Assembly (NCBI RefSeq): GCF_963677195.1
Contig: NZ_OY781918.1
Span: forward strand, 2,716,923 to 2,780,922
Direction: 5' to 3'
From: an uncultured Marinifilum sp.
GTDB taxonomy: Bacteria; Bacteroidota; Bacteroidia; Bacteroidales; Marinifilaceae
Length of the DNA stretch: 64,000 bases
Shown: piece after piece, positions 25,846-34,963 of the stretch
Position numbering within the stretch: position 1 is the stretch's first letter
Layout: each line of letters starts with the position of its first letter
Made by a program: the position numbers and the translations under genes
Notes under the pieces: generated by a model
Database searches by the model: none
Seen by the model: only the letters and a program-made list of their open reading frames with translations
What the model was told of the DNA's origin: nothing

Positions 25846-27555
25846 ATGGATATTTTAAAGCCAGTTTATACGGAGCAAAATGATTGTCAGGATTGTTATA
25901 AATGTATTCGTGAATGCCCGCTAAAGGCTATTAAGGTGGTTAATAATTCAGCGCAAATTCTTCATGATGATTGTATTTATTGCGGAACATGTACACAAAT
26001 TTGCCCGGTTAATGCTAAGAAAGTTAGAAATGACTTAAAAAAAGTTCTCAAGTTAATTAATCGGAACGAAAAGATAATTGTTTCTCTTGCCCCATCTTTT
26101 ATTACCGAATTCCCAAACTTGTCCGATAATCAAATGGTTGCAGTCTTAAAAGAATTGGGATTTTATGCTGTTTCCGAAACTGCATTAGGAGCTCAGGAAG
26201 TATCTCGAAGAGTTAATGAGTTTATCAATAAAAGTGACAATGGAGTTTTTATTTCTTCTGCTTGTCCATCGGTTGTCGAATTAATTTGTAAGCATTATCC
26301 CGAATTTAAAGATAATATTACACCAGTATTATCGCCTTTATTAACACATGCTACTTATTTAAAACAAGAATATCAGAATTCCAAAATAGTATTTATTGGT
26401 CCTTGTATCGCAAAAAAACTTGAAAGCGATGAGTTTCCTGATTTAATAGAAGCATCCTTAACATTTAATGATTTAAGAGCTTGGTTAGAGGAAGAGAACA
26501 TTGATCCTTATTTGTTTGCTGAAGATACAATAAACAATAAGTTTATACCTGGAAAAGCAGGGCGAGGAGTTTTATATCCTATTGATGGTGGTATGATAAC
26601 AGGAATGCAGCAAAATACAACTACTACTGATGCTGTTTATATGACTTTTTCGGGAGTTAGTAATATACAATCGGTATTAACAGGTTTAAATAAATATCGC
26701 AAATCGAATAAACTATTTTTAGAATTATTGGCATGCGAAGGAGGTTGTGTAAATGGGCCTGGAACACAAAAAAAATATTCGACTGCAATTAAAAGACTAG
26801 AGGTAATTAATAAAATGAGCGATGAAGAAACTGTTGTTTTAAATACAGATTTCTCAATTGAACGTAATTTTAATTCGATACATTCTGCATCTCGTATAGA
26901 GCATTCGGAGACTAGCATTAAAGAGGCTTTAACCATGATTGGAAAATATTCCGAAAAGGATGAAATTAATTGTGGAGGCTGCGGTTATAATTCGTGTCGA
27001 GAATTTGCCAAAGCATATCTGGAAGATAAATCGGAGCCCAATATGTGTGTATCATACATGCGAAAAATTGCACAGGATAAGTCTTCGGCGCTTTTGCGTA
27101 AAATTCCATCGGGCGTTGTTATTGTAAATGATCAATTAAAAATAATTGAGGCCAATCAAAGTTTTGCGAGTATTTTGGGCGAAGAAATTAAAGATTTATA
27201 CGAAACTATTCCAGGTTTGGTCGATGCCGATATAAAAAAGATTCTGCCATTTCATAAATTATTTTCATCGGCCTTAACAACTGGAGTTGATAACCTTGAA
27301 CGAGATATAAAGTATGAGGGTAAAATGCTTCATATAAGTATATTTACTATTCATAAACATAAAATTGTAGGTGCAATACTTAGAGATATGTCGCAACCAT
27401 ATATCCAACGCGAAGAAGTGGTTACCAGAGCTCGAACGGTTAATAAAAAAAATCTGGAAACAGTACAGAAAATAGCTTATTTACTTGGTGAAAATGCATC
27501 GAAAACGGAAGAAATGTTAAACTCAATTGTTGAGTTTTATACACCATTGGAATAG
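25846..27555 (+). CDS. Sensory [FeFe]-hydrogenase-like protein with PAS domain, copy 1
   Basis: Domains in order: two [4Fe-4S] ferredoxin motifs (Cys14/17/20/24 and Cys43/46/49/53); a Fe-hydrogenase large-subunit domain (about 75-320); an Fe-S domain with Cys376/379/384/401; and a PAS domain (about 415-510). All four H-cluster ligands can be placed: Cys140 (ISSACPS), Cys187 (IGPCIAKKLE), Cys297 and Cys301 (LACEGGCVNGPG). The residue before Cys140, normally the proton-relay Cys, is Ala139, as reported for sensory HydS-type enzymes. I therefore call it a redox or H2 sensor rather than a turnover hydrogenase. It heads an operon with a PP2C phosphatase, as in hfs-type clusters. No HydE/F/G maturases are in the window. 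Confidence 0.88.
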   Translation: MDILKPVYTEQNDCQDCYKCIRECPLKAIKVVNNSAQILHDDCIYCGTCTQICPVNAKKVRNDLKKVLKLINRNEKIIVSLAPSFITEFPNLSDNQMVAVLKELGFYAVSETALGAQEVSRRVNEFINKSDNGVFISSACPSVVELICKHYPEFKDNITPVLSPLLTHATYLKQEYQNSKIVFIGPCIAKKLESDEFPDLIEASLTFNDLRAWLEEENIDPYLFAEDTINNKFIPGKAGRGVLYPIDGGMITGMQQNTTTTDAVYMTFSGVSNIQSVLTGLNKYRKSNKLFLELLACEGGCVNGPGTQKKYSTAIKRLEVINKMSDEETVVLNTDFSIERNFNSIHSASRIEHSETSIKEALTMIGKYSEKDEINCGGCGYNSCREFAKAYLEDKSEPNMCVSYMRKIAQDKSSALLRKIPSGVVIVNDQLKIIEANQSFASILGEEIKDLYETIPGLVDADIKKILPFHKLFSSALTTGVDNLERDIKYEGKMLHISIFTIHKHKIVGAILRDMSQPYIQREEVVTRARTVNKKNLETVQKIAYLLGENASKTEEMLNSIVEFYTPLE

Positions 27556-27603
27556 TAATAATATTAAAAAAGCAAATGAAAAATTAGTTTATCAGATATT
27601 CTC

Positions 27604-28788
27604 ATGCAGGAAGAATTTTACATAGAGGTAGAGTGCCAACAAAGAAATCAATACGGGCAATCAATTTGTGGCGATGTTTTTATGTCGCGAAAACTGAAGG
27701 ACGAAGGTAGAACAATACTCGTACTATCCGACGGATTAGGTAGTGGAATTAAAGCAAATGTGTTGGGTACACTTACTGCATCTATGATTCTTAATTATAT
27801 GAAGGTAAATAAGGATATTCGGAAGGCTGCTGAGATTATCATGAAAACTTTGCCTGTATGTAGTAAACGAAAAGCGAGTTATTCTACTTTTACTATTGTT
27901 GAAATTGAGTGTGATGGAGATACACGAATTATCTGTTACGATAATCCAGATTGTTTAATTTTACGCGGACTGGAATCCTTTAAACCTGATTGTGAGGAGT
28001 TGCATTTAGAAGGTGAGAGTAACCAGGGAAAAGTATTGTATTCCTGCAGGTTTAAGGCACAGAAAGAAGATCGAATTGTATTTTGTTCCGACGGAGTTAC
28101 CAATTCGGGAATGGGAAGTAAGCGTTTGCCATTTGGTTGGGGAATGGAGAGTGTAGATCAATTTTCACGATCATTAATTAGAAAACAACCTTATATATCG
28201 GCGCGACTTTTGGGTAATGATATTGTTGATAGGGCATGTATAAACTATGGAAATAAACCAAAAGACGATACCTCTTGTGCTGTATTGTATTATCGGGAAC
28301 CAAGAAATTTAATGATTTGTACAGGGCCTCCTTATGAAAAGTTAAAAGATGCCAAACTAGTGAAACAATTGTGCGAATTTGAAGGCGCAAAAATTGTGTG
28401 TGGAGGAACAACAGCTGGTATTATTTCAAGAGAATTAGAGAAACCTATAAAGGTCGATTTAGATACTTACGATAGTGAATTGCCACCCATATCTCATATC
28501 GAGGGAATCGATCTGGTTACCGAAGGTATCCTTACTTTGGGCAAGGTTTATCGAATTTTGGATAATTACAAACAAAGTACTGTGCTTAGAAAAGGTCCTG
28601 CCGATCGTATTGTGAACTTATTATTGGAGAGTGATAAAATATTTATTGTTAATGGTACAAAAATAAATGTTGCTCATCAGGATCCTAATCTTCCAGTAGA
28701 ATTGGAAATAAGAAGAACAGTAGTGAAAAATATTGTTACACTGCTTGAGGAAAAGTTTTTAAAAGAAGTAGATCTTAGCTATATTTAA
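27604..28788 (+). CDS. PP2C/SpoIIE-type phosphatase of hydrogenase-sensor module, copy 1
   Basis: The N-terminal ~235 residues are a PP2C-like (SpoIIE) serine phosphatase domain with metal-site Asps in CGDVF (Asp24), LSDGLGSG (Asp43), CSDGVTNSGMG and PKDDTS. The C-terminal ~155 residues form a second domain I do not recognise, with CTGPPYEK, VCGGTT and EGIDLVTEGILTLGKV all kept in copy 2. The preceding gene ends 48 bp upstream and encodes the hydrogenase-like sensor, so the likely circuit is that the Fe-S/PAS protein controls this phosphatase. The target phosphoprotein is unknown; no anti-sigma or Ser kinase gene lies nearby. Confidence 0.85.
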   Translation: MQEEFYIEVECQQRNQYGQSICGDVFMSRKLKDEGRTILVLSDGLGSGIKANVLGTLTASMILNYMKVNKDIRKAAEIIMKTLPVCSKRKASYSTFTIVEIECDGDTRIICYDNPDCLILRGLESFKPDCEELHLEGESNQGKVLYSCRFKAQKEDRIVFCSDGVTNSGMGSKRLPFGWGMESVDQFSRSLIRKQPYISARLLGNDIVDRACINYGNKPKDDTSCAVLYYREPRNLMICTGPPYEKLKDAKLVKQLCEFEGAKIVCGGTTAGIISRELEKPIKVDLDTYDSELPPISHIEGIDLVTEGILTLGKVYRILDNYKQSTVLRKGPADRIVNLLLESDKIFIVNGTKINVAHQDPNLPVELEIRRTVVKNIVTLLEEKFLKEVDLSYI

Positions 28789-28885
28789 AGAGTACATTAT
28801 TGTACTTTGATTTTTATAACTTATATTCAATTTGGTTTAATCAATTGCTTAAGTTTAAAAATCAGATCTTAAAACAATAAACCAA

Positions 28886-29137
28886 ATGGCTGAGAAAATT
28901 GAAATTACCATCTGTTTAGGGAGCTCCTGTTTCTCGAGGGGAAATGGAAAAACCCTTAAAGCAATTAATGCATTTCTTGAGGAAAATAAGTTAAAAGAAA
29001 AGGTGTTTTTTCATGGAGAACTTTGTACCGGAAATTGTGCTAAAGGCCCAATTTTAAAAGTAGACGATAAACTTTATGAAGAAATAGACTCAGAAAGTGT
29101 AATAAAAATATTAAGCGAAGTATTTGGCCTTGTTTAA
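28886..29137 (+). CDS. Thioredoxin-like [2Fe-2S] ferredoxin
   Basis: An 83-aa protein of the NuoE/HndA C-terminal type. Cluster ligands are arranged as CLGSSC near residue 11 and CTGNCAKGP near residue 47, the CxxxxC...CxxxC pattern of this fold. It sits between the two hydrogenase-like modules, 40 bp before the second, and would be an electron-transfer partner. A short dyad (AGTACATTATTGTACT, 28791-28806) directly after the preceding stop may be a weak terminator or operator. Confidence 0.88.
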   Translation: MAEKIEITICLGSSCFSRGNGKTLKAINAFLEENKLKEKVFFHGELCTGNCAKGPILKVDDKLYEEIDSESVIKILSEVFGLV

Positions 29138-29176
29138 TATTGGTTTTGTTAGTTTCCAATTCTAAAAATCCGACTT

Positions 29177-31027
29177 ATGCCTTTAATTGTAACCAATAAA
29201 GATAAGTGTAATCTTAGTTATACTTGTATTCGTGTTTGTCCTGCCAAAGCAATAAAAATAGAAAACGATCATGCTATAATTATTCCAAATCGTTGTATTG
29301 GTTGCGGTAATTGTGTTAGTGTTTGTGCACAGGAGGCAATAGAATATCGCAAGTCGGATAGTATTGTAAAACAGCTATTAGGTGGAATAGATCCTGTTGT
29401 TGCGATTTGCGATCCTAGTATATCGGGTGAATTTGACGACATATTAGATTATAGGAATTTTGTAGGTATGATACGGGCTTTGGGTTTCGATTATGTTGTT
29501 GAAGCTGCATTTGGTGCCGATTTAGTTGCCTACAAGTATAAAGAGTTATTCGATAATTTTCACGGTAAATATTATATTTCAACAAAGTGTCCGGCATTGG
29601 TAAATCAAATAGAGAATTTTCATCCCGATTTAGTTGAAAACTTAGCTCCAATTGTTCCTCCTAACATTGCAATGGCAAAAGTTGTGCGTAAAAAGTATGG
29701 GGCCAATGCCAGAATTGTGTCGCTTTCGCCATGTATTGCAAGTAAAAATGATGTGAAAGCCTTTAATGGTTCCGACGGAGATATTCATGCAGTTTTAAGT
29801 TTTGTGGAGCTTCGCGAATTGTTCCAAGAACGTGGTATCACAGAAAATTCGGTTGAATTTTCGGAGTTCGACCCTCCATTTGCTCGCTTAGGAGGATTAT
29901 TTCCCATAAGCCATGGTTTATTTCAGGCTGCCGATATCGATGTAAGTATGTTAAATGGTGGAATTATTAGTACCGAAGGGCGCAATAACTTTTTACGCTC
30001 CATTAATGAGTTTAAAACACAGCACAATTTAAATCAGCATCTTGATTTATTTTATTGTGAGGGATGTATTATGGGGCCAGGAACTTCAAAAGGAGGCCAT
30101 AAATTCTCACGCCGATCTCAGGTTATAAAGTATGTTCGTAAAAGGCTTAATAATTTCGATGAAGAACAATGGCAAAAGGAAATAAAAGAGTATATAAACC
30201 TTGATTTAAGCAGAGGATTTAAATCGAAAGGGCAATCCTTGCCAATTCCCTCAGAACAGGAAGTGCGCGATGTTCTTATTGAAATGGGGAAAGAAAAGCA
30301 TGAGGATCAGCTAGGTTGCGGATCTTGTGGATATGAATCGTGTAAGGAATTTGCAATTGCAAAATGTCAGGGATTGGCTAATTACGAGATGTGTTCTTCT
30401 TATACGATTAAGAATATGAATACTTATATTAAGGAATTAGGAAATGCCAATGAAAAATTATCAAAAACAAAAACAGCATTAAAAGAATCGGAGCGTATTG
30501 CTAAGGAAGAACGTAGATTAGCACAGGAAGCCTCCGAAACAGTATCGGCAATGCTACAAAAATTGCCTTCGGGTTTGGTTATTGTCGATGAAAATTTAAA
30601 AATTATAGAATCGAATAAAAGTTTTGTTGATTTATTGGGTGAAGAAACGCGTATGCTAAATGAAATTATTCCTGGTTTAGTGGATGCCGATTTAACCAAA
30701 TTAATATCTTTTCATAAGCTTTTTTCTACTGTTATATTAAATGGTGAAGATATTTTAAATCGCGATGTTCATTTTGGTTCTCAATTGTTTAATGTGTCGG
30801 TTTTTACAATTAAGAAAAATAAAATAGTAGGTGGAATTATTAGAGACTTATACGCACCCGAAGTAAGAAAAGAAGAAGTGATTGGAAGAGCCAGAGCGGT
30901 TATTAAGGAAAATTTGCAAACAGTGCAGCAAATTGCGTTTTTATTAGGCGAAAGTGCATCTAAAACAGAAAAATTACTGAACTCGATTATTAAAACTCAT
31001 ACTACTGGCGAAGACGAAAAAAGCTAA
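29177..31027 (+). CDS. Sensory [FeFe]-hydrogenase-like protein with PAS domain, copy 2
   Basis: Same architecture as copy 1, but diverged at metal sites. The first ferredoxin motif has lost a ligand: Cys11, Ser14, Cys17, Cys21. The second is intact (Cys40/43/46/50). In the hydrogenase domain the first ligand is Cys138 (STKCPAL), preceded by Lys137 where turnover enzymes have the proton-relay Cys. The second is Cys186 (LSPCIASKND). The third motif is YCEGCIMGPG, so Cys294 and Cys297 are two residues apart instead of three. The Fe-S domain keeps Cys381/384/389/406. A coiled coil (about 415-455) absent from copy 1 precedes the PAS domain (about 460-560). Whether an H-cluster can assemble is uncertain. 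It is probably a sensor specialised for another signal. Confidence 0.85.
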   Translation: MPLIVTNKDKCNLSYTCIRVCPAKAIKIENDHAIIIPNRCIGCGNCVSVCAQEAIEYRKSDSIVKQLLGGIDPVVAICDPSISGEFDDILDYRNFVGMIRALGFDYVVEAAFGADLVAYKYKELFDNFHGKYYISTKCPALVNQIENFHPDLVENLAPIVPPNIAMAKVVRKKYGANARIVSLSPCIASKNDVKAFNGSDGDIHAVLSFVELRELFQERGITENSVEFSEFDPPFARLGGLFPISHGLFQAADIDVSMLNGGIISTEGRNNFLRSINEFKTQHNLNQHLDLFYCEGCIMGPGTSKGGHKFSRRSQVIKYVRKRLNNFDEEQWQKEIKEYINLDLSRGFKSKGQSLPIPSEQEVRDVLIEMGKEKHEDQLGCGSCGYESCKEFAIAKCQGLANYEMCSSYTIKNMNTYIKELGNANEKLSKTKTALKESERIAKEERRLAQEASETVSAMLQKLPSGLVIVDENLKIIESNKSFVDLLGEETRMLNEIIPGLVDADLTKLISFHKLFSTVILNGEDILNRDVHFGSQLFNVSVFTIKKNKIVGGIIRDLYAPEVRKEEVIGRARAVIKENLQTVQQIAFLLGESASKTEKLLNSIIKTHTTGEDEKS

Positions 31028-31029
31028 TA

Positions 31030-32214
31030 ATGGATGATAAATTTCATATAGATATTGACTGTCAGCAGTTATTTCATCATGGTGAAATGATTTGTGGCGA
31101 CGTATTTCTTTCCAAAAGAATAAAAGAAGAAAACAGAACCATTGCAGTTTTAAGTGATGGAATGGGAAGCGGTGTTAAGGCTAATGTTTTGGCTACACTA
31201 ACAGCATCTATGGCAATGAATTTTACAGCAGAGTATAAAGATGTAAAGAAAATTGCCGAAATTATTATGAATACCTTACCTATTTGCAGTGTAAGAAAAG
31301 TAAGTTATTCTACTTTTACCATTATTGATATTGAATATGATGGAACAACCAGAATTATTGAGTTTGATAATCCTTGTTGTAAGGTGATGCGAGGACCGGA
31401 AGTATTTGATCCGGGGTGGCGAACCATTACGCTCGATAGTGAAGAAAATCAGGGAAAGGAATTAAGAACTTGTGCCTTTAATGCGCGTAAGGAAGATAGA
31501 ATTCTATTTTGGTCTGATGGGATAATGCAATCGGGAATGGGCAGCCGCGAATTACCTTTCGGATGGGGACAGGACAATGCAATGGAGTATGTTATTAATA
31601 TTGTTAGAACGAGTCCGTATATTTCGGCGCGTAATCTTGGTTTGCAGTTGGTAAAAAGGGCATTACGTAACGATAAAGATGAACCAAAAGATGATACCAG
31701 TGCAGGTGTTATATATTATAGAGAACCCAGAAAATTATTAATTTGTACCGGACCTCCATTTGAAAAAGATAAAGATTCAGAACTTTCTATGCGAGTGTAC
31801 CATTTTAAGGGAAAGAAAATAATTTGTGGTGGTACAACAGCCGAAATTTTAGCTCGCGAATTAAGCTTAAAGTTTGCTGCAGGTATGAAAATTACAGATC
31901 CGGAATTACCTCCAGCTTCATATATGGAAGGAATTAATTTGGTAACAGAAGGAATATTAACTATTGGAAAAGTTGCCCGAATTTTAGAAGATTATACAAT
32001 CGATTATAATTTAGGCGAGGGACCAGCCGATCAAATTGTACATTATCTTTTGCAAAGCGATAAAATATCTATAATTACTGGAACCCGAATTAATTTTGCG
32101 CATCAGGATCCTAGCTTACCAGTAGAATTAGAAATTAGAAGAACTGTAGTAAAGAAAATTGTAAGTCTCTTAGAAGAAAAATTTTTAAAAGACGTTACTT
32201 TATCTTTTATTTAG
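31030..32214 (+). CDS. PP2C/SpoIIE-type phosphatase of hydrogenase-sensor module, copy 2
   Basis: Paralogue of the copy 1 phosphatase with identical length (394 aa) and the same two domains. Metal-site motifs CGDVF, LSDGMGSG, WSDGIMQSGMG and PKDDTS are kept, and the unknown C-terminal domain retains CTGPPFEK, CGGTT and EGINLVTEGILTIGKV. It starts 2 bp after the copy 2 sensor stop, tighter coupling than in copy 1. Conservation across the whole C-terminal domain argues that this domain is functional, perhaps contacting the Fe-S/PAS protein. Confidence 0.85.
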   Translation: MDDKFHIDIDCQQLFHHGEMICGDVFLSKRIKEENRTIAVLSDGMGSGVKANVLATLTASMAMNFTAEYKDVKKIAEIIMNTLPICSVRKVSYSTFTIIDIEYDGTTRIIEFDNPCCKVMRGPEVFDPGWRTITLDSEENQGKELRTCAFNARKEDRILFWSDGIMQSGMGSRELPFGWGQDNAMEYVINIVRTSPYISARNLGLQLVKRALRNDKDEPKDDTSAGVIYYREPRKLLICTGPPFEKDKDSELSMRVYHFKGKKIICGGTTAEILARELSLKFAAGMKITDPELPPASYMEGINLVTEGILTIGKVARILEDYTIDYNLGEGPADQIVHYLLQSDKISIITGTRINFAHQDPSLPVELEIRRTVVKKIVSLLEEKFLKDVTLSFI

Positions 32215-32221
32215 AAAAAAA

Positions 32222-32608
32222 TTATTGAATATAATTAGATATTAATGCAAGTAATTTTTTGCTGGAAATTGGTTTGGCAATATAATCATCGCATCCGGCA
32301 GCAATGCTTTTAGCTCTATCTTCGGCCATAGCATAAGCAGTTTGAGAAATAATAGGAACCTTAGGATTAATTTTTTTTATAGCTTTTGTCGAATCAAATC
32401 CATTCATTAATGGCATTTGAATATCCATAAGAATTAAGTCTATCTTACTGGTATTTTTAAATATATCAATTGCATTTACGCCATTCTTTGCCCATAAAAT
32501 TTTTGCCCCAGTTTGATTAATTACTTCCTCTAAAAAAAGATAGTTAGATTCTACATCTTCAGCAATAAGTATGGTTTTATCAGACCAATTATAAGTCTTT
32601 TGGTTCAT
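32222..32608 (-). CDS. Single-domain response regulator (CheY-like receiver)
   Basis: Only a receiver domain: acidic pair AEDVE, phospho-acceptor Asp in LILMDIQMPLMNG, Thr in SQTAYAM, and Lys in DDYIAKPIS. The form resembles receivers detached from hybrid kinases. There is no output domain. It converges on the second phosphatase gene with only 7 bp between the stops. The start at 32608 (MNQKTYN) is chosen because a minus-strand TAAATTTG -7 match at 32636-32643 would put transcription downstream of the 32638 start. Confidence 0.88.
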   Translation of the reverse strand: MNQKTYNWSDKTILIAEDVESNYLFLEEVINQTGAKILWAKNGVNAIDIFKNTSKIDLILMDIQMPLMNGFDSTKAIKKINPKVPIISQTAYAMAEDRAKSIAAGCDDYIAKPISSKKLLALISNYIQ

Positions 32609-32782
32609 AAGTTTAGTTTTCTTTAAATGGGTAGTCAAATTTAGACATAATTTTAGGATTTAAAAAGTTTTCATAAACTACATAAAATTTTTGTTTAGAT
32701 AGTTTCATTGCTAATTATTATAAAGCTGTGTTTTAAAATACACTTTTTTGTAGAAAAGAGGTGAAAGCTGTGTTTTTTCAAA

Positions 32783-32812
32783 TTGCCTTTAAATAGTTTA
32801 TTGCTATTTTTG
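32783..32812 (+). promoter_or_regulatory. Promoter of the secreted protease gene
   Basis: TTG at 32783-32785, a 19-bp spacer, and TATTTTTG at 32805-32812 match the Bacteroidota -33/-7 pattern. The ATG follows 23 bp later. Confidence 0.5.
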
Positions 32813-32835
32813 AAAATATAACGGAAAAATCACTT

Positions 32836-34923
32836 ATGATCTTAAAATTTATTCGATACGGACTTTTTATCTGTCTTCTGATTCTCTCTTTTTCTTTAAA
32901 GGCTCAAATATCTCATGGAGGTAAGCCAATATTTAAAAATCTTACTTCTAAAGCTATTCCCTTAACCGTAGAGCTTCCATCTTACAAAAACATAAGTTTG
33001 TTGCAGGCTAAGAATATTGATGATAGTGGAAGTAGGTTAAAACATGCTCGGTATGCATACAAATACAAGCTTGATTATAAAATTGAATCCGATGGAGTTT
33101 GGGAAGACTTGAATGATGGAAGGAGAGTTTGGCGATTTGCCCTTAGCTCTAAAGGTGCTTATTCTTTAGGCTTGGAGTTTTCAAAATTTAAATTGCCTGT
33201 GGGTGGTCAGTTGTTTGTGTATAATAACGATTCGGATGTTGTTTTAGGTGCTTATACTAGCCAAAACAATAAGAAAACAGCTAAATTTTCTATCGAGCCA
33301 TTAAAAGGAGATCATTTAATTCTTGAATATATCGAACCTGCTTTTCCCGATTTTTTGGCAGAAATTAATATTTCAGGTGTTTTACACGATTACAAAAACA
33401 TATTTAATTTGTTAAAAGGAGAGAACTTGTCGGTAAAATTATCGGGTTCTTGTAATGTCGATATTAATTGTCCCGAAGGAGATAACTGGCAAAGAGAGAA
33501 AAGGTCGGTTTGTCATATATTATACAATGGATGGATTGCGACAGGGGCACTAATCAATAATACAAATCAGGATTCGAAACCATATCTTTTAACGGCATAT
33601 CATGTAATCGATAATCAGGAAGATGCAGAAGTAGCTATTTTTTATTTTAACTATGAAAATTCGATTTGTGGAGGTAGCGATGGAAAAAAAACACAATCAA
33701 TTTCAGGAGCTAATTTTCTGGCTACCGGTATAAATCTAGATTTTACTCTTTTAGAATTATCTGTAACGCCTCCAGCATCTTATTTACCTTATTATGCAGG
33801 ATGGGATCGTTCTGGTCGAACTCCTGAGTTTACTACGTGCATTCATCATCCTAGTGGAGATGCAAAAAAAATATCAATAGATTATGATTCTCCTTTAACA
33901 GCAACATATTCCGATTCGAAATATACTTTTGATACTGATACTCACTGGCAAATCGAAGCCTGGGACATAGGAACCACAGAAGGAGGATCTTCTGGTTCTC
34001 CTTTATTTGATGAAAATCATCGTATAATTGGAGATCTTACTGGAGGAGATGCATATTGTGGAAATTCTGTGAACGATTATTATGCAAAGTTTTCGGCAAG
34101 TTGGGAGAATTATTCGAATAGCAATCAGCAATTAAAATATTGGTTAGATCCGTTAAATAGCGAAGTTGAAATTTTAAATGGTTATGATCCCTATGGAGGA
34201 TTATTAGCTGCTTTTACAATTTCTAATGATACAATTTGTTATACTTCATCTGTTAATATCACCGATGCTTCAAGTGGGATCGTTGATAGTTATTCTTGGG
34301 ATTTTGGCGAAGATGCAAGTCCTGCTTCATCTACCGAAAAAGGTCCGCATTCTATTGCCTATTCAAGTTCAGGCCTAAAAACTATAACTTTAACAGTTAC
34401 TAGTGGTGAGGTGGTTGATGTTATGAGTAAAAATATTTTAGTGATGGAATTTCCTGTGGCTGATTTTGATTATAATCTGGAAAAGAGAGTTGTTAGTTTA
34501 AGTAATTATTCAGAAGATGCCATAAGTTATCAGTGGAGTTTTGGTGATGGGAATTTATCTAATGATAAGGATCCTATTCATACTTATGATGCGAAAGGCA
34601 CATATAATGTTAATTTAACGGTTGAAAATATATGTGGCGATAATAGCATTTTAAAAACCATTAATTTGTATTACGACGATCAGCTTAAAATTTACCCGAA
34701 TCCCTCCAATGGAAAATATACGGTCGATTTAAGTAAGATTTTATTTTCTGAAATTATTTGGGAAGTATATTCTTCGCAGGGAGAGAAGGTAAGAGATGGA
34801 CTTATTTCTCAGTTTACAAATAATTTAGTTTTTGATTTAACAGGCTTAAGTGCTGGTGTTTATGTTCTAAAATTAAATGTAGATGGGGAGATTTTACAGC
34901 GAAAATTATTATTGGTAAAATAA
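32836..34923 (+). CDS. Secreted trypsin-like protease with PKD domains and T9SS sorting signal
   Basis: The signal peptide (FICLLILSFSLKAQ) is followed by a ~180-residue N-terminal region and a chymotrypsin-fold protease like lysyl endopeptidase: His256 (LLTAYHVID), Asp302 (NLDFTLLEL) and Ser386 (GGSSGSPLF), plus Cys residues that could form disulfides. Two PKD-type beta-sandwiches follow (SYSWDFGEDASP and YQWSFGDGNLSNDKDPIHTY). The last ~80 residues are a type A T9SS sorting domain (LKIYPNPSNGKYTVDL, ending ...LLLVK). The protein is therefore exported and anchored or released by type IX secretion. Substrate preference (Lys?) is inferred only from family resemblance. Confidence 0.9.
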   Translation: MILKFIRYGLFICLLILSFSLKAQISHGGKPIFKNLTSKAIPLTVELPSYKNISLLQAKNIDDSGSRLKHARYAYKYKLDYKIESDGVWEDLNDGRRVWRFALSSKGAYSLGLEFSKFKLPVGGQLFVYNNDSDVVLGAYTSQNNKKTAKFSIEPLKGDHLILEYIEPAFPDFLAEINISGVLHDYKNIFNLLKGENLSVKLSGSCNVDINCPEGDNWQREKRSVCHILYNGWIATGALINNTNQDSKPYLLTAYHVIDNQEDAEVAIFYFNYENSICGGSDGKKTQSISGANFLATGINLDFTLLELSVTPPASYLPYYAGWDRSGRTPEFTTCIHHPSGDAKKISIDYDSPLTATYSDSKYTFDTDTHWQIEAWDIGTTEGGSSGSPLFDENHRIIGDLTGGDAYCGNSVNDYYAKFSASWENYSNSNQQLKYWLDPLNSEVEILNGYDPYGGLLAAFTISNDTICYTSSVNITDASSGIVDSYSWDFGEDASPASSTEKGPHSIAYSSSGLKTITLTVTSGEVVDVMSKNILVMEFPVADFDYNLEKRVVSLSNYSEDAISYQWSFGDGNLSNDKDPIHTYDAKGTYNVNLTVENICGDNSILKTINLYYDDQLKIYPNPSNGKYTVDLSKILFSEIIWEVYSSQGEKVRDGLISQFTNNLVFDLTGLSAGVYVLKLNVDGEILQRKLLLVK

Positions 34924-34924
34924 A

Positions 34925-34962
34925 AGCCATTCAAAATTTTATAATTATGAATGGCTGTTTAT
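34925..34962. terminator. Terminator between protease gene and proC
   Basis: AGCCATTC and GAATGGCT pair perfectly around a 16-base AT loop, with T-rich sequence after it. It lies in the 40-bp gap between the two convergent stops and may serve both. Confidence 0.7.
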
Positions 34963-34963
34963 T

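Noticed and set aside
25846-31027. Hydrogen-producing [FeFe] hydrogenases
   Set aside because: Both proteins lack the proton-relay Cys and carry PAS domains with phosphatase partners, and no maturases are nearby. A sensory role is more consistent.
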